Source: Bacteroidales bacterium (GTDB lineage Bacteria; Bacteroidota; Bacteroidia; Bacteroidales; Muribaculaceae). From it: DNA of 46,470 nt. The notes beneath the pieces are model-generated. The model ran no database searches, was not told where the DNA came from, and worked only from the letters and a program-made list of their open reading frames with translations. The position numbers were made by a program, and so were the translations under genes. This document shows, in pieces, positions 16,501-22,392 of the stretch. The stretch lies in assembly GCA_020860515.1 (NCBI GenBank), contig JAJBUG010000058.1, forward strand, positions 1 through 46,470. The letters are read 5' to 3'. Within the stretch, counting starts at the first letter, position 1. The number at the start of each line of letters is the position of its first letter.

Positions 16501-18029
16501 AGGTTTTGGTTGGTACTGGTGATATCGCTTGAGAACTCGCCCACTTGGTACACTTGTCCGTTGTAGGTATATTCATAAGCCACAGCCAATACCTCGTCAG
16601 TGCTGAGGGCGCTTTTCAATGAGATATAGCCAAGCGTGCTATTGAGCGTGTATTCGCTGCTGCTAAGCAAGCGAGCACTCTCCACCTTTTCATAGTCACT
16701 GCCCCCCTCGATGCCGTAGGCTTGCAGTGGTGACAGAGCTTGTGTAACAGCGCTGATGTCGCGAGCCTCGGGATATTGCTCTTTTATGGTTGATAGCAAG
16801 TTGTTGCTGCTGTTGCAGGGTACTGCCACGCTTGCATTAGTTGTCCAATAATCATTGGCAAGCACTTCGTTCTCACCAATGTCGATGAAGCCCACAAGGT
16901 TACGCGATTCGTCGTACTTGCCACTTTTATTAGTAACCCATACCTCAATGCGAGTGATGCTAACGCCCGACGATACATAAGGGATTTTCGATGCAAAAGT
17001 GTCGTAATTGTCGCGGAAGTACTGTGCTAAGAAGAAGTGGCGATTGGCATCGTAATCGTCAGCATCAATTGAAAATTCTGTTGTCTGTACGCCTCCCTTA
17101 GTGTTTACGCTCTGTGACTCAGAGTTTTGCTGGGCTACCAGGGCAGTTGCAGTCAGCTTGCCAAATTGCAGCTTTGTCTTGATACCGAATAGAGCGCTGC
17201 TTCCTCGGATAAGCGATGAACCCGTTGTCATCGACACATTGCCCGCTTCGATGTTCTTCACAATGTCGTCCTCTTCGCCCTCATAGGCAAGCTTTAGGTT
17301 TTTAGAGTCGAAGTCGAAGGTAGCGTCGGTATTATAAGTCATATTGAACTTCATTCGATTGCCGACGCTGGCATTTATAGTAGCTTGTATGGTCTGGTCA
17401 AAGTCGAAATAAGTCTTTCGGCGCGCTGAGAGCGACAGGGCCGGATTGTCAGTCTTATTGCTCTTTACGCCCATCGACACTTGTATCGACCCTTGAGTCT
17501 TAAGTTGTACTCCGCCGGGACCGAAGATTTTCTCAAGGGGGCCCAAGGCAAAGTTCATGTCGAATACGTTGAAAGGCTCTTTTTCGGTGCCTTCAACCAA
17601 GCCCATATTGCGCTCCTTGTAGTACTGCTGCAGTGATCGGCGCAGTTGCCAGTTATTATATTCCGTTTCAGTAAGCATGAATGGTGTGGCAATGTCCCAA
17701 TCTCCCACTTTGGTGCGCAGGATGTAATACCCCGTCTCAGGGTCGTATTCGGCTACAGTTGTAATATTCTGTGGGTCGCTAAGGTCGTAGGCCAGCTCAT
17801 TGGCCATCAATTCCTCGTAGCTTTGAGGCACCGTAGGCCCGATAGGCATAGGCAGCTCTATGGTGTCGGTGGGTTGAGCCGGAGGATATCCAGCTGGAGC
17901 AGGCTTTATGAAATCAGTGGTGCCAGGGGTCTGAGCATAAGCCAACACGACAATTCCGATGACCGCAACAAGGACCATCAGGCGCAAGGCAAGTGTGTGT
18001 AATTTATGTCGTATCAGCGTCTTTTTCAT
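10503..18029 (-). CDS. sprA: SprA (Sov), type IX secretion outer-membrane translocon
   Basis: The 2508-residue protein has a signal peptide (cleaved near AYAQ, residue 33) and the length and composition of SprA/Sov: a very long sequence rich in aromatic beta strands, with many Tyr/Asn/Asp positions, forming the 36-strand outer-membrane barrel of the type IX secretion system. It exports cargo with C-terminal type IX domains to the surface. An Asn/Pro/Arg-rich, low-complexity insertion lies at about residues 1920-1955 (DNA about 12165-12270). It follows ruvA after 77 bases and is probably co-transcribed; ruvA beside sprA recurs in the phylum. No other T9SS core gene is in the window, which is usual because they are scattered. 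Confidence 0.95.
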   Translation of the reverse strand: MKKTLIRHKLHTLALRLMVLVAVIGIVVLAYAQTPGTTDFIKPAPAGYPPAQPTDTIELPMPIGPTVPQSYEELMANELAYDLSDPQNITTVAEYDPETGYYILRTKVGDWDIATPFMLTETEYNNWQLRRSLQQYYKERNMGLVEGTEKEPFNVFDMNFALGPLEKIFGPGGVQLKTQGSIQVSMGVKSNKTDNPALSLSARRKTYFDFDQTIQATINASVGNRMKFNMTYNTDATFDFDSKNLKLAYEGEEDDIVKNIEAGNVSMTTGSSLIRGSSALFGIKTKLQFGKLTATALVAQQNSESQSVNTKGGVQTTEFSIDADDYDANRHFFLAQYFRDNYDTFASKIPYVSSGVSITRIEVWVTNKSGKYDESRNLVGFIDIGENEVLANDYWTTNASVAVPCNSSNNLLSTIKEQYPEARDISAVTQALSPLQAYGIEGGSDYEKVESARLLSSSEYTLNSTLGYISLKSALSTDEVLAVAYEYTYNGQVYQVGEFSSDITSTNQNLFVKMLRSTTVSTKLPTWRLMMKNVYSLGAYQIQKSNFKLNIKYLSDTTGTSIPYLPVTGLNDKTLLQVMNLDRLDSNQESNSDGFFDFVEGYTILSSTGKVIFPVAEPFGSHLAKMIGNPVEAEKYVYQELYDSTLVVAQQFADKNKFILTGEYQASSGSQIRLNAMNVPRGSVVVTAGGVTLVENSDYTVDYAMGIVTITNQSIIDSGQSISVTLENQSMFSMQRKTLLGLDLQYEFNKNLTLGTTIMHYSEKALTEKVDIGNETVNNTMIGFNLNWNQDFMWLTNLLNKIPTVNATQPSRINLTAEYAQLIPHKQKSGSNKGSSYIDDFEYTQTGIDLRSPYSWQLASTPYDSSADALFPEAQLSNNVDYGKNRALLNWYYIDRLFTSRNSSMCPGYIKSDLDQLSNPYVREVNTREIYPGRSTTYGESTTLQTLNLTYYPTERGPYNLDADNIDDEGNLLNPEQRWGGIMRKMDNTNFDSSNIEYLQFWLMSPFLDPENPNDEGGDLYFNFGEISEDILKDGLKSYENGIPYDGDDQYLTETVWGRVCTQSSLTYSFDNATGSRKAQDVGLDGLPNDMEFEFPSYSEYLDKLRTKLSATTIEKMQADKFSPFNDPAGDNYHFYRGYDYDDERLGVLARYKRYNGVEGNSLSPEDADDPLYQSSRNTPDVEDINQDNTLNEYERYFQYRVSIRPEDFVVGKNYITDKQTTIVTPRNGEPVEAVWYQFKIPLSDYEKVVGNISDFTTIRFARIFLTGFKNVTHLRFGSLELVRGEWRPYQFNLNNRSDSPAEGDLDISVVNIEENSKRTPVNYVLPPGVTRISDPGQTQIVQLNEQAMSLTVTDLQAGDARGVYKNTSQDLRNYKRIQMWVHGEAPIDDVTNLQSGQMSVFLRLGSDVKANYYEYEVPLEITPEGYYYDTQQDRYLVWPASNYFDFDLQQLVDLKLERNTAKRNEENGVSYTTRYSKRDPDNERNTMYVMGNPSLSDVRVMLIGVRNNASSTKSGTIWVNELKVTDFNEDGGWALKSNMNLNMSDIVTINAGVHIETAGFGGVDQSLNSRRLDDYKQYNVAVQADLGRFLPEKAKLKAPIYYSVSKETTTPKYNPLDQDVLIKDALDAATTQEEKDSINDFAVTRTTIQNFSISGLKFDVQSKNPMPWDPANFTLNYSFSKQTKNDPTIEYEYTNDYRGSLQYSYSPYIKGWKPFSKMINAKNKNLKYFREWELQWLPNNITFLNSMSRYYYEQQVRSETDSNFQLPVSVSKNFLWDRQLSINWNFTKSLSVSFNSNTSARIEETVGAVNRRLYPDKYKEWQDTVWNSIKHLGTPWAYNQTFTASYKAPFSKIPFLDYLSGNVSYNATYRWDRGATVDGVKLGNSIANQATWNMDGKLNFESIYKKIPILKEVDKRFNGSSSKSQPNKPNANQKNPRNQRNRDGDADSKAGANKAKAFEKNFKLSPDSNLVIKHTLRSKKVKVTATTLDDKRFPIKYNVVDNNTVEILTRGDQDLKIRIVQVLKDEKSTWRNIAEYALRGLMSPRNASIKYRSTNQLSIPLFRPNVGDVFGQNKVDGIMSPGLDFAFGFTGEDYIYKALDRGWLITDDGQTSPAVWSQAKELNIECNLEPIKGLKIQLTFNRTANNSKSIQFMYDGLPTTLSGSYTKTHCAIKTALKGSSAKDGYNSDAFNTMLENIPIIAQRIENQYANTTYPNSGFISGTSHAGAPFDPAVGTVSSTSSDVLIPAFVAAYTGIDPNKVWMNPFPSFSEVLPNWRVTYDGLINLGNMRNIFKTFTLSHAYQCTYQVGSYSSFLNWVSADGSGTLGFTLDELTGQPIPSSPYNISSVVISERFAPLIGVSATMNNNIQFNVEYRDQRTLTLNTSAGQVVEATTKGLTIGAGYTIVGFNTILKIKGSQQGVSNDLSLNCDFSLQNTQSLIRRIEENYTQPTSGTRTLGINFTAQYQLSKALSIQAYFTHQANTPIVTTSSYPTTNTSYGLTFNLSLAR

Positions 18030-18106
18030 TATTTTAGGTCACGATGCCTTGGGCCTGATTTCAGAGTTTTGAAATTGAGTGTTCTTCTCAAATTCCAAAT
18101 CCCGAC

Positions 18107-18691
18107 TTACAGCATTGCAAGGGCACTCTTGATTGCCTTCTCCACCTTAAGCAGCGGGTCGGCATCATAAAGCTTTTTCAGTACTTTTTGGCTTGCCTGT
18201 TTTTGGAAACCTAACATTACAAGCGCGGCAAGAGCTTCCTCGTAGGATTGGCTTGCTGGCATCGTTTCCTCTATTAACGTATCTTCGCCAAGTTTTATTT
18301 TGCCTTTAAGGTCAACTATTATTCTTTGCGCTGTTTTTTGCCCTATGCCTTTTACATTTTTCAGGCGTTTTTCGTCGCCAAGGGCAATTACTTGCTCCAA
18401 TTCGGCTACTGGGATTGAGCTTAGCAGCACGCGTGCGCTGCCTGCTCCCACGCCGCTAACGCCTATCAAATCGCGGAAAAGGCTGCGTTCGCGATCGTTT
18501 ACGAAACCGTAGAGCACCCAAGTATCTTCGCGTATGCTTTCGTGCACCAACAGTTTGGCTGAGTCTTTTCCTTGCAGTTCGCCATAGTCATAAAGGGTTA
18601 TAGCCAAGTTGTAGGCAACTCCTCCGGCTGTCTCTATCACTGCATTGGTGGGCGTAAGTTCCACCAATCGTCCTGTCACATATTCAATCAT
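18107..18691 (-). CDS. ruvA: RuvA, Holliday junction branch migration subunit
   Basis: This 194-residue protein matches RuvA over its full length: N-terminal OB fold (MIEYVTGRLVEL to about 64), two helix-hairpin-helix motifs (LIGVSGVGAGSARVLL and LKNVKGIGQKTAQRIIVDLK, residues about 75-130), and the C-terminal RuvB-binding domain (YEEALAALVMLGF onward). RuvA tetramers hold the four-way junction open for RuvB. The start is the ATG at 18691. The heptad array B lies only two bases upstream, so the ribosome-binding region is made of repeat sequence. Confidence 0.97.
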   Translation of the reverse strand: MIEYVTGRLVELTPTNAVIETAGGVAYNLAITLYDYGELQGKDSAKLLVHESIREDTWVLYGFVNDRERSLFRDLIGVSGVGAGSARVLLSSIPVAELEQVIALGDEKRLKNVKGIGQKTAQRIIVDLKGKIKLGEDTLIEETMPASQSYEEALAALVMLGFQKQASQKVLKKLYDADPLLKVEKAIKSALAML

Positions 18692-18693
18692 TT

Positions 18694-18731
18694 TTAAGTT
18701 TTAAGTTTTAAGTTTTAAGTTTTAAGAATTA
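18694..18731 (+). repeat. heptad tandem array B, abutting the ruvA start
   Basis: Four TTAAGTT units are followed by TTAAGAATTA, a variant of the TTAAGAAATA terminal motif. The array begins two bases upstream of the ruvA ATG and faces array B'. Confidence 0.9.
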
Positions 18732-18739
18732 CATTCCTT

Positions 18740-18810
18740 AATGGCCAATAGTCAAGATTATTAAATGGCCAATAGTCAAGATTACTGATGAACCATGATC
18801 AAGATTACTG
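18740..18810. repeat. three 24-bp direct repeats in the ruvA leader
   Basis: AATGGCCAATAGTCAAGATT starts at 18740 and 18764; a degenerate third copy starts near 18788 and keeps TCAAGATTACT. They lie in the core between arrays B and B', downstream of the predicted promoter. Confidence 0.8.
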
Positions 18811-18821
18811 GAAATATTTTA

Positions 18822-18829
18822 CAAAGTTA
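18822..18829 (-). promoter_or_regulatory. -7 box for ruvA-sprA
   Basis: TAACTTTG on the minus strand; start near 18815 gives a leader of about 125 bases containing the 24-bp repeats and array B. The -33 position would fall in array B' (TTTT rather than TTTG). Confidence 0.45.
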
Positions 18830-18840
18830 CAAAAAATATC

Positions 18841-18891
18841 TATTTCTTAAAACGTAAAACGTAAAACTTAAAACTTAAAACTTAAAACTTA
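18841..18891 (-). repeat. heptad tandem array B', overlapping a stop codon
   Basis: On the minus strand the array starts at the TAA stop of the beta-barrel gene (18889-18891) and runs through about six TTAAGTT/TTACGTT units to TTAAGAAATA (18841-18850). Confidence 0.9.
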
Positions 18892-19575
18892 GAATATTTC
18901 ACAGATGAGGCCTAAGCTAAGCACCAGATAATCCTTTGGCTTGAGGTAGCTGTTGGTTGCCGCGCTCACAATGTAAAGGTCGCAGCTTGATATTTCATAA
19001 AACACAGAAATTGAGCGGAAATTGTGTCGCTTGCTCTCAGGAATATACAATTTCAAGCGTTCGCCCACAAACACATGTGTGCGCACTCGCGTGGAGAAGC
19101 CGTAATAGCCCCTTGGATAGCGGCTGGGCTCGTGAGTCCAGAATTGGTCGCTGAACACTGTGTTGAAATAGAGTCCGGTGCTCAATGGCTGAAAATATAA
19201 GTTGCCCTTCAGATGCACTTTCCAAGGTGTGAAATTCTCCTTGAGGGTCATTGTCACCTTGGTCGAATGAGATTCATATTTGGGAATCAGCCCGAATAGC
19301 AAGTCGGTTTCCCACTGATGGTTTTTGCCGTAGCGCCAGCCTACGCCTATATTGACCAGTCCCATGCCTCCGTACATCTGGAATTTGAAATTCCTTGGTA
19401 TCAGAGCGTTCCAGAAGCGTTGATAACGGTCAAGTCGTTTATCGTAGCGCGTGCGTGCCACGATTGTATCTTTCTCTACTTGGAAAATCTCCACCTCGTC
19501 GGCTTGAGCCCAAGCTTGTGAACTAATGGCAGTCATTATTATTGCGAGCAAAATCCTAAAACTCCACTGCTTCAT
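18889..19575 (-). CDS. outer-membrane beta-barrel-like protein, hypothetical
   Basis: From the ATG at 19575 the product has 228 residues: a signal peptide (MKQWSFRILLAIIMTAISS, cleaved near AWAQ) and a mature part with alternating aromatic/polar segments (MYGGMGLVNIGVGWRYGKNHQWETDLLFGLIP) ending in Phe, as outer-membrane barrels do. The frame stays open to 19674, but those residues lack a signal-peptide character, and a start at 19575 or 19581 overlaps the upstream metallophosphoesterase gene by only about 20 bases, which fits translational coupling. The family is not recognised with certainty. Confidence 0.7.
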   Translation of the reverse strand: MKQWSFRILLAIIMTAISSQAWAQADEVEIFQVEKDTIVARTRYDKRLDRYQRFWNALIPRNFKFQMYGGMGLVNIGVGWRYGKNHQWETDLLFGLIPKYESHSTKVTMTLKENFTPWKVHLKGNLYFQPLSTGLYFNTVFSDQFWTHEPSRYPRGYYGFSTRVRTHVFVGERLKLYIPESKRHNFRSISVFYEISSCDLYIVSAATNSYLKPKDYLVLSLGLICEIF

Positions 19576-20374
19576 AGTCATAGCTGCCATCGCTGTTAAG
19601 GGTGAATAGGAGATAATATCGCTTGTACACGGCTGGACACTGGTAATAAAGCACACCGTCGCCGAATAGATCATCTACTGTGAGTTGATGCTCATGTCCA
19701 TAAAGGCAGAATTGGAGCCCAGGCAGCATGGTGATATAGTGCTGGAAAGGCTTGGCCACATTGTTGTTGAATACCATTTCTGTGGGCTTCACATGCATTA
19801 CCACTATTGTCCGGTTGATGCCCGAGCCCTCGGCATTGCAGTATTCTATTTCACTTTCGATATAGTCGAAATCTGGGACCGGACGCGAGTAATCATATTC
19901 TAATGCATTGGTATTAAGGCACACGAAGCGCACATCGCCCGCTGTGAAGGCATAATTGAGCTCTCCAAAGATTTCGAGGTAGGTGTCTTCGCCAGTGCCA
20001 AGACAGTCATGATTGCCGATAACAGTCACGTAAGGCACCTTTAGGTCATTAAGTATATCGCGCTGCCATTCAAATTCGCGAGTAGCGCCAAAATCGCTGA
20101 GGTCGCCACAATGCACCACAAAGTCAAGATCGCCCCTGGCATTAAGCGCTGACACCACATCTTCAGTGTCGTTGTAGCGGCGCTGTGTGTCACTAATCAC
20201 CCCAAATCGCATATTGGTGCGGCCCGCCATTTTCTGCTCAATCAGAGCAGTGTTCTTGGCGTTGATTCCTCGTTCGCCTGAAATCTTCACGTCGTAGGGA
20301 TGAGTCTCCAGCATATCGCAGCTCGTGACGAAGAAAGCTGTGATTGTGACATGAATTAGGTCTTTTATCTTCAT
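19556..20374 (-). CDS. calcineurin-like metallophosphoesterase lipoprotein
   Basis: The 272-residue protein has a lipoprotein signal (VTSC near residue 19). Metal-binding blocks of the calcineurin-like family are in order: ISDTQ (about residue 60), GDLSD (about 91), GNHD (about 120), the His of VMHVKP (about 193) and GHEH (about 226). The first block has DxQ rather than the usual DxH, a change known in some families. The lipobox suggests it is anchored on the periplasmic side or exported to the surface; the substrate is unknown. It overlaps the beta-barrel gene by about 20 bases, so the two are likely one transcript. Confidence 0.85.
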   Translation of the reverse strand: MKIKDLIHVTITAFFVTSCDMLETHPYDVKISGERGINAKNTALIEQKMAGRTNMRFGVISDTQRRYNDTEDVVSALNARGDLDFVVHCGDLSDFGATREFEWQRDILNDLKVPYVTVIGNHDCLGTGEDTYLEIFGELNYAFTAGDVRFVCLNTNALEYDYSRPVPDFDYIESEIEYCNAEGSGINRTIVVMHVKPTEMVFNNNVAKPFQHYITMLPGLQFCLYGHEHQLTVDDLFGDGVLYYQCPAVYKRYYLLFTLNSDGSYDYEAVEF

Positions 20375-20447
20375 ACTTTTTCCTGCTTCTATTCAGAAAT
20401 TTCCTAACTTTTCTTCAACTTCAATTGATACTTTTTCCAAATTTCTG

Positions 20448-20455
20448 CAAATATA
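20448..20455 (-). promoter_or_regulatory. -7 box of the metallophosphoesterase operon
   Basis: TATATTTG on the minus strand fits TAnnTTTG; a start near 20441 leaves a leader of about 65 bases. No good -33 box is seen. Confidence 0.4.
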
Positions 20456-20543
20456 AGCAATTTCCCTCAATCACCCCCTTGGCAATGTCACAAATCCGAA
20501 AAATCGGCCAATTTTCAGGTCTAAATCCCCACAAAAGAAATTT

Positions 20544-21569
20544 CTATAGCCTGAAGATATACAGTGGGCTGCTCTCAAATCTTGGCAAGGTGCTGAGGCG
20601 GATGTCAGCTCGCTGGCTGGCAAGCGAGCCGTCGCCAGCTCCGACTTTGAGCCCGCGACGCTCCAATGCCTCGGTGCTTACGCGCAATGCTATCTCTGGC
20701 CGATTATTGTCGGCGCTGAGATGGCATAAAAACACATCAGTCAGATGCGGCTGCCACACCTGTGCCAGGTATGAAGCCGTCACTGTATTGTTGAGGTGGC
20801 CTTTGTCGCCGCGTATGCGGGCCTTAAGATGCTCTGGATAAGTGCCAGCAGCCAGCATGGCAGCATCATAGTTGCTCTCGATCATCAGATAATTCGCCTT
20901 GCGAATATAGAAGTCGGCTCTGTCCGAGATGATGCCCATATCAGTGGCCACCACAAAATTATTTTTGTCGGCTGTGATGCAGAATCCTACATTGTCGCTG
21001 CCATCATGGCTTACCTCAAAAGGAATGGCCATGAATGGGCCAATTTCAAAGGCAAATTCATGGAAAATCGATTTGTGGTAGTCCTTGATGCGGCGGCTGA
21101 CATTGCTGCGCTGCAATATGCCATTAAGTGTGCGCGGGGTGCAGTAAACCACAGGGTTGGGTAGCTTTCTGAGTAAGGGGTAGGCAAATCTTACATGATC
21201 GCTATGGTCGTGAGTTAAAATTATGCCGAAAATCTTATCCAGAGATATGGCATTGCGCTTAAGCTCGTTGACCACATTGTTGGCATCCACGCCCGCGTCT
21301 ATGATAATGCCTCCCTCGCCAGCTATGCCCAGGTGTGAGCAGTTGCCGCTGCTGCCGCTGCCGAAAGAAATAAACTGTAGCTGTCTCCTGGCCCTCAGCA
21401 CGCTTGTATCAATATCAGGGCTTAGGCCATGAGTACTAATCTGCTTTTTGCGGTGTTCTTCCATGGCTTGCGCCAGTGGATCAGGTGCCTTGAATTTGGT
21501 ATCTACTTCATCAAAAAGTCCTGGCAAATCTTCCAGGGGTCGTGTTGAGCGTCTTCGTTTGGTTGCCAT
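20544..21569 (-). CDS. YycJ/WalJ-type MBL-fold hydrolase with N-terminal extension
   Basis: The 341-residue protein carries the FISFGSGSSGNC opening typical of the YycJ family at about residue 67, then the metallo-beta-lactamase metal motif THDHSDH (about 119-125), and further metal ligands (EVSHDGSDN; the ATDMG segment). Family members are MBL-fold nucleases or hydrolases, some linked to mismatch repair in Firmicutes; the role here is not established. Homologues usually start close to the SGSSGN segment, so the first 65 or so residues (charged, with a Pro/Asp-rich stretch) are extra. The start at 21569 lies 12 bases after the stop of the upstream methyltransferase gene, which supports it. 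Confidence 0.85.
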   Translation of the reverse strand: MATKRRRSTRPLEDLPGLFDEVDTKFKAPDPLAQAMEEHRKKQISTHGLSPDIDTSVLRARRQLQFISFGSGSSGNCSHLGIAGEGGIIIDAGVDANNVVNELKRNAISLDKIFGIILTHDHSDHVRFAYPLLRKLPNPVVYCTPRTLNGILQRSNVSRRIKDYHKSIFHEFAFEIGPFMAIPFEVSHDGSDNVGFCITADKNNFVVATDMGIISDRADFYIRKANYLMIESNYDAAMLAAGTYPEHLKARIRGDKGHLNNTVTASYLAQVWQPHLTDVFLCHLSADNNRPEIALRVSTEALERRGLKVGAGDGSLASQRADIRLSTLPRFESSPLYIFRL

Positions 21570-21581
21570 GTTGCGTGTGTT

Positions 21582-22301
21582 TTAAGAATATAAAAGAAAG
21601 ATAGCAGGGGTCTTGTCGTAGTTGTACTGTCGCGATCGCCACTGGCTCAGGGGCAAAGTGGTAATCTTTTGATTTTGACCCGTAAGGTCTGAGGCTACGC
21701 ACAGCAGCAGGTCGCCAGCCATGTTGGCTGCCAGCCATTGTATTAGTTTGTTGTTGCGATAAGGTGTCTCGATGAATATTTGCGTCTGGCGTTCGCGTCG
21801 GATTCTCCGCTCCAATTCTTTGAGTCTTGCGGCGCGCTCCTTGGCATCGATTGGCAGATAACCATTGAAGGCAAAGCTTTGGCCATTGAATCCGCTGGCC
21901 ATCACGCCCATGATTATGCTGGATGGCCCCACAAGTGGCATCACTTCATAGCCCTTTCTAAGAGCTATGGCTACTACATCGGCGCCAGGATCAGCCACAG
22001 CTGGGCATCCAGCCTCGCTTATCACGCCCATAGAGTAGCCTTGCGCCATGGGAGCGAGCATTGCTGCCACTTCTTTTGGGTCGGTATGGCGATTTAGCTC
22101 CACAAACGAGCTTTCGTCGATTGGGAAATCTCTATCGCAGGCTTTGATGAATCTCCGCGCGGTGCGCACATTCTCCACAATGAAATGTCTCACCCCGCGC
22201 AGAAGCTCAATGTTCCTCTGCGGCAACACATCAGCCACGGGCGCTATGCCCATGGTAGATGGGAAAAGATATAATATGGGGCGATTCTCAACCATTGTCA
22301 T
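21582..22301 (-). CDS. RsmI-like tetrapyrrole-methylase-fold SAM methyltransferase
   Basis: The 239-residue protein has the tetrapyrrole methylase fold: LYLFPSTMG at the N-terminus, the central EAGCPAVADPGADVVAIA segment (about 95-112) and the VGPSSIIMGVMASGF cofactor loop (about 122-136). It belongs to the shorter Bacteroidota RsmI-like branch; 2'-O-methylation of 16S rRNA C1402 is the RsmI activity but is not certain for this branch. The start is either M1 (22301) or M3 (22295). It forms a likely operon with the downstream MBL-fold gene. Confidence 0.8.
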   Translation of the reverse strand: MTMVENRPILYLFPSTMGIAPVADVLPQRNIELLRGVRHFIVENVRTARRFIKACDRDFPIDESSFVELNRHTDPKEVAAMLAPMAQGYSMGVISEAGCPAVADPGADVVAIALRKGYEVMPLVGPSSIIMGVMASGFNGQSFAFNGYLPIDAKERAARLKELERRIRRERQTQIFIETPYRNNKLIQWLAANMAGDLLLCVASDLTGQNQKITTLPLSQWRSRQYNYDKTPAIFLLYS

Positions 22302-22314
22302 TGTAATTAACCTA

Positions 22315-22322
22315 CAAAATTA
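22315..22322 (-). promoter_or_regulatory. possible -7 box of the RsmI-like gene
   Basis: TAATTTTG on the minus strand fits TAnnTTTG and lies about 14 bases from the start codon. The -33 position would fall inside the terminator hairpin at 22324-22366, which weakens the call. Confidence 0.3.
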
Positions 22323-22323
22323 C

Positions 22324-22366
22324 AAAAAAATATCCAATATCAAGTAAAGATATTGGATATTTTTTT
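22324..22366. terminator. bidirectional terminator after the RND operon
   Basis: An 18-bp perfect inverted repeat (22324-22341 with 22349-22366) has seven As on one side and seven Ts on the other around TATCCAATATC, so it can stop transcription in both directions. It lies just past the acrB stop codon. Confidence 0.85.
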
Positions 22367-22392
22367 GTAGGCTTTCGATAAATCTCAAGATT

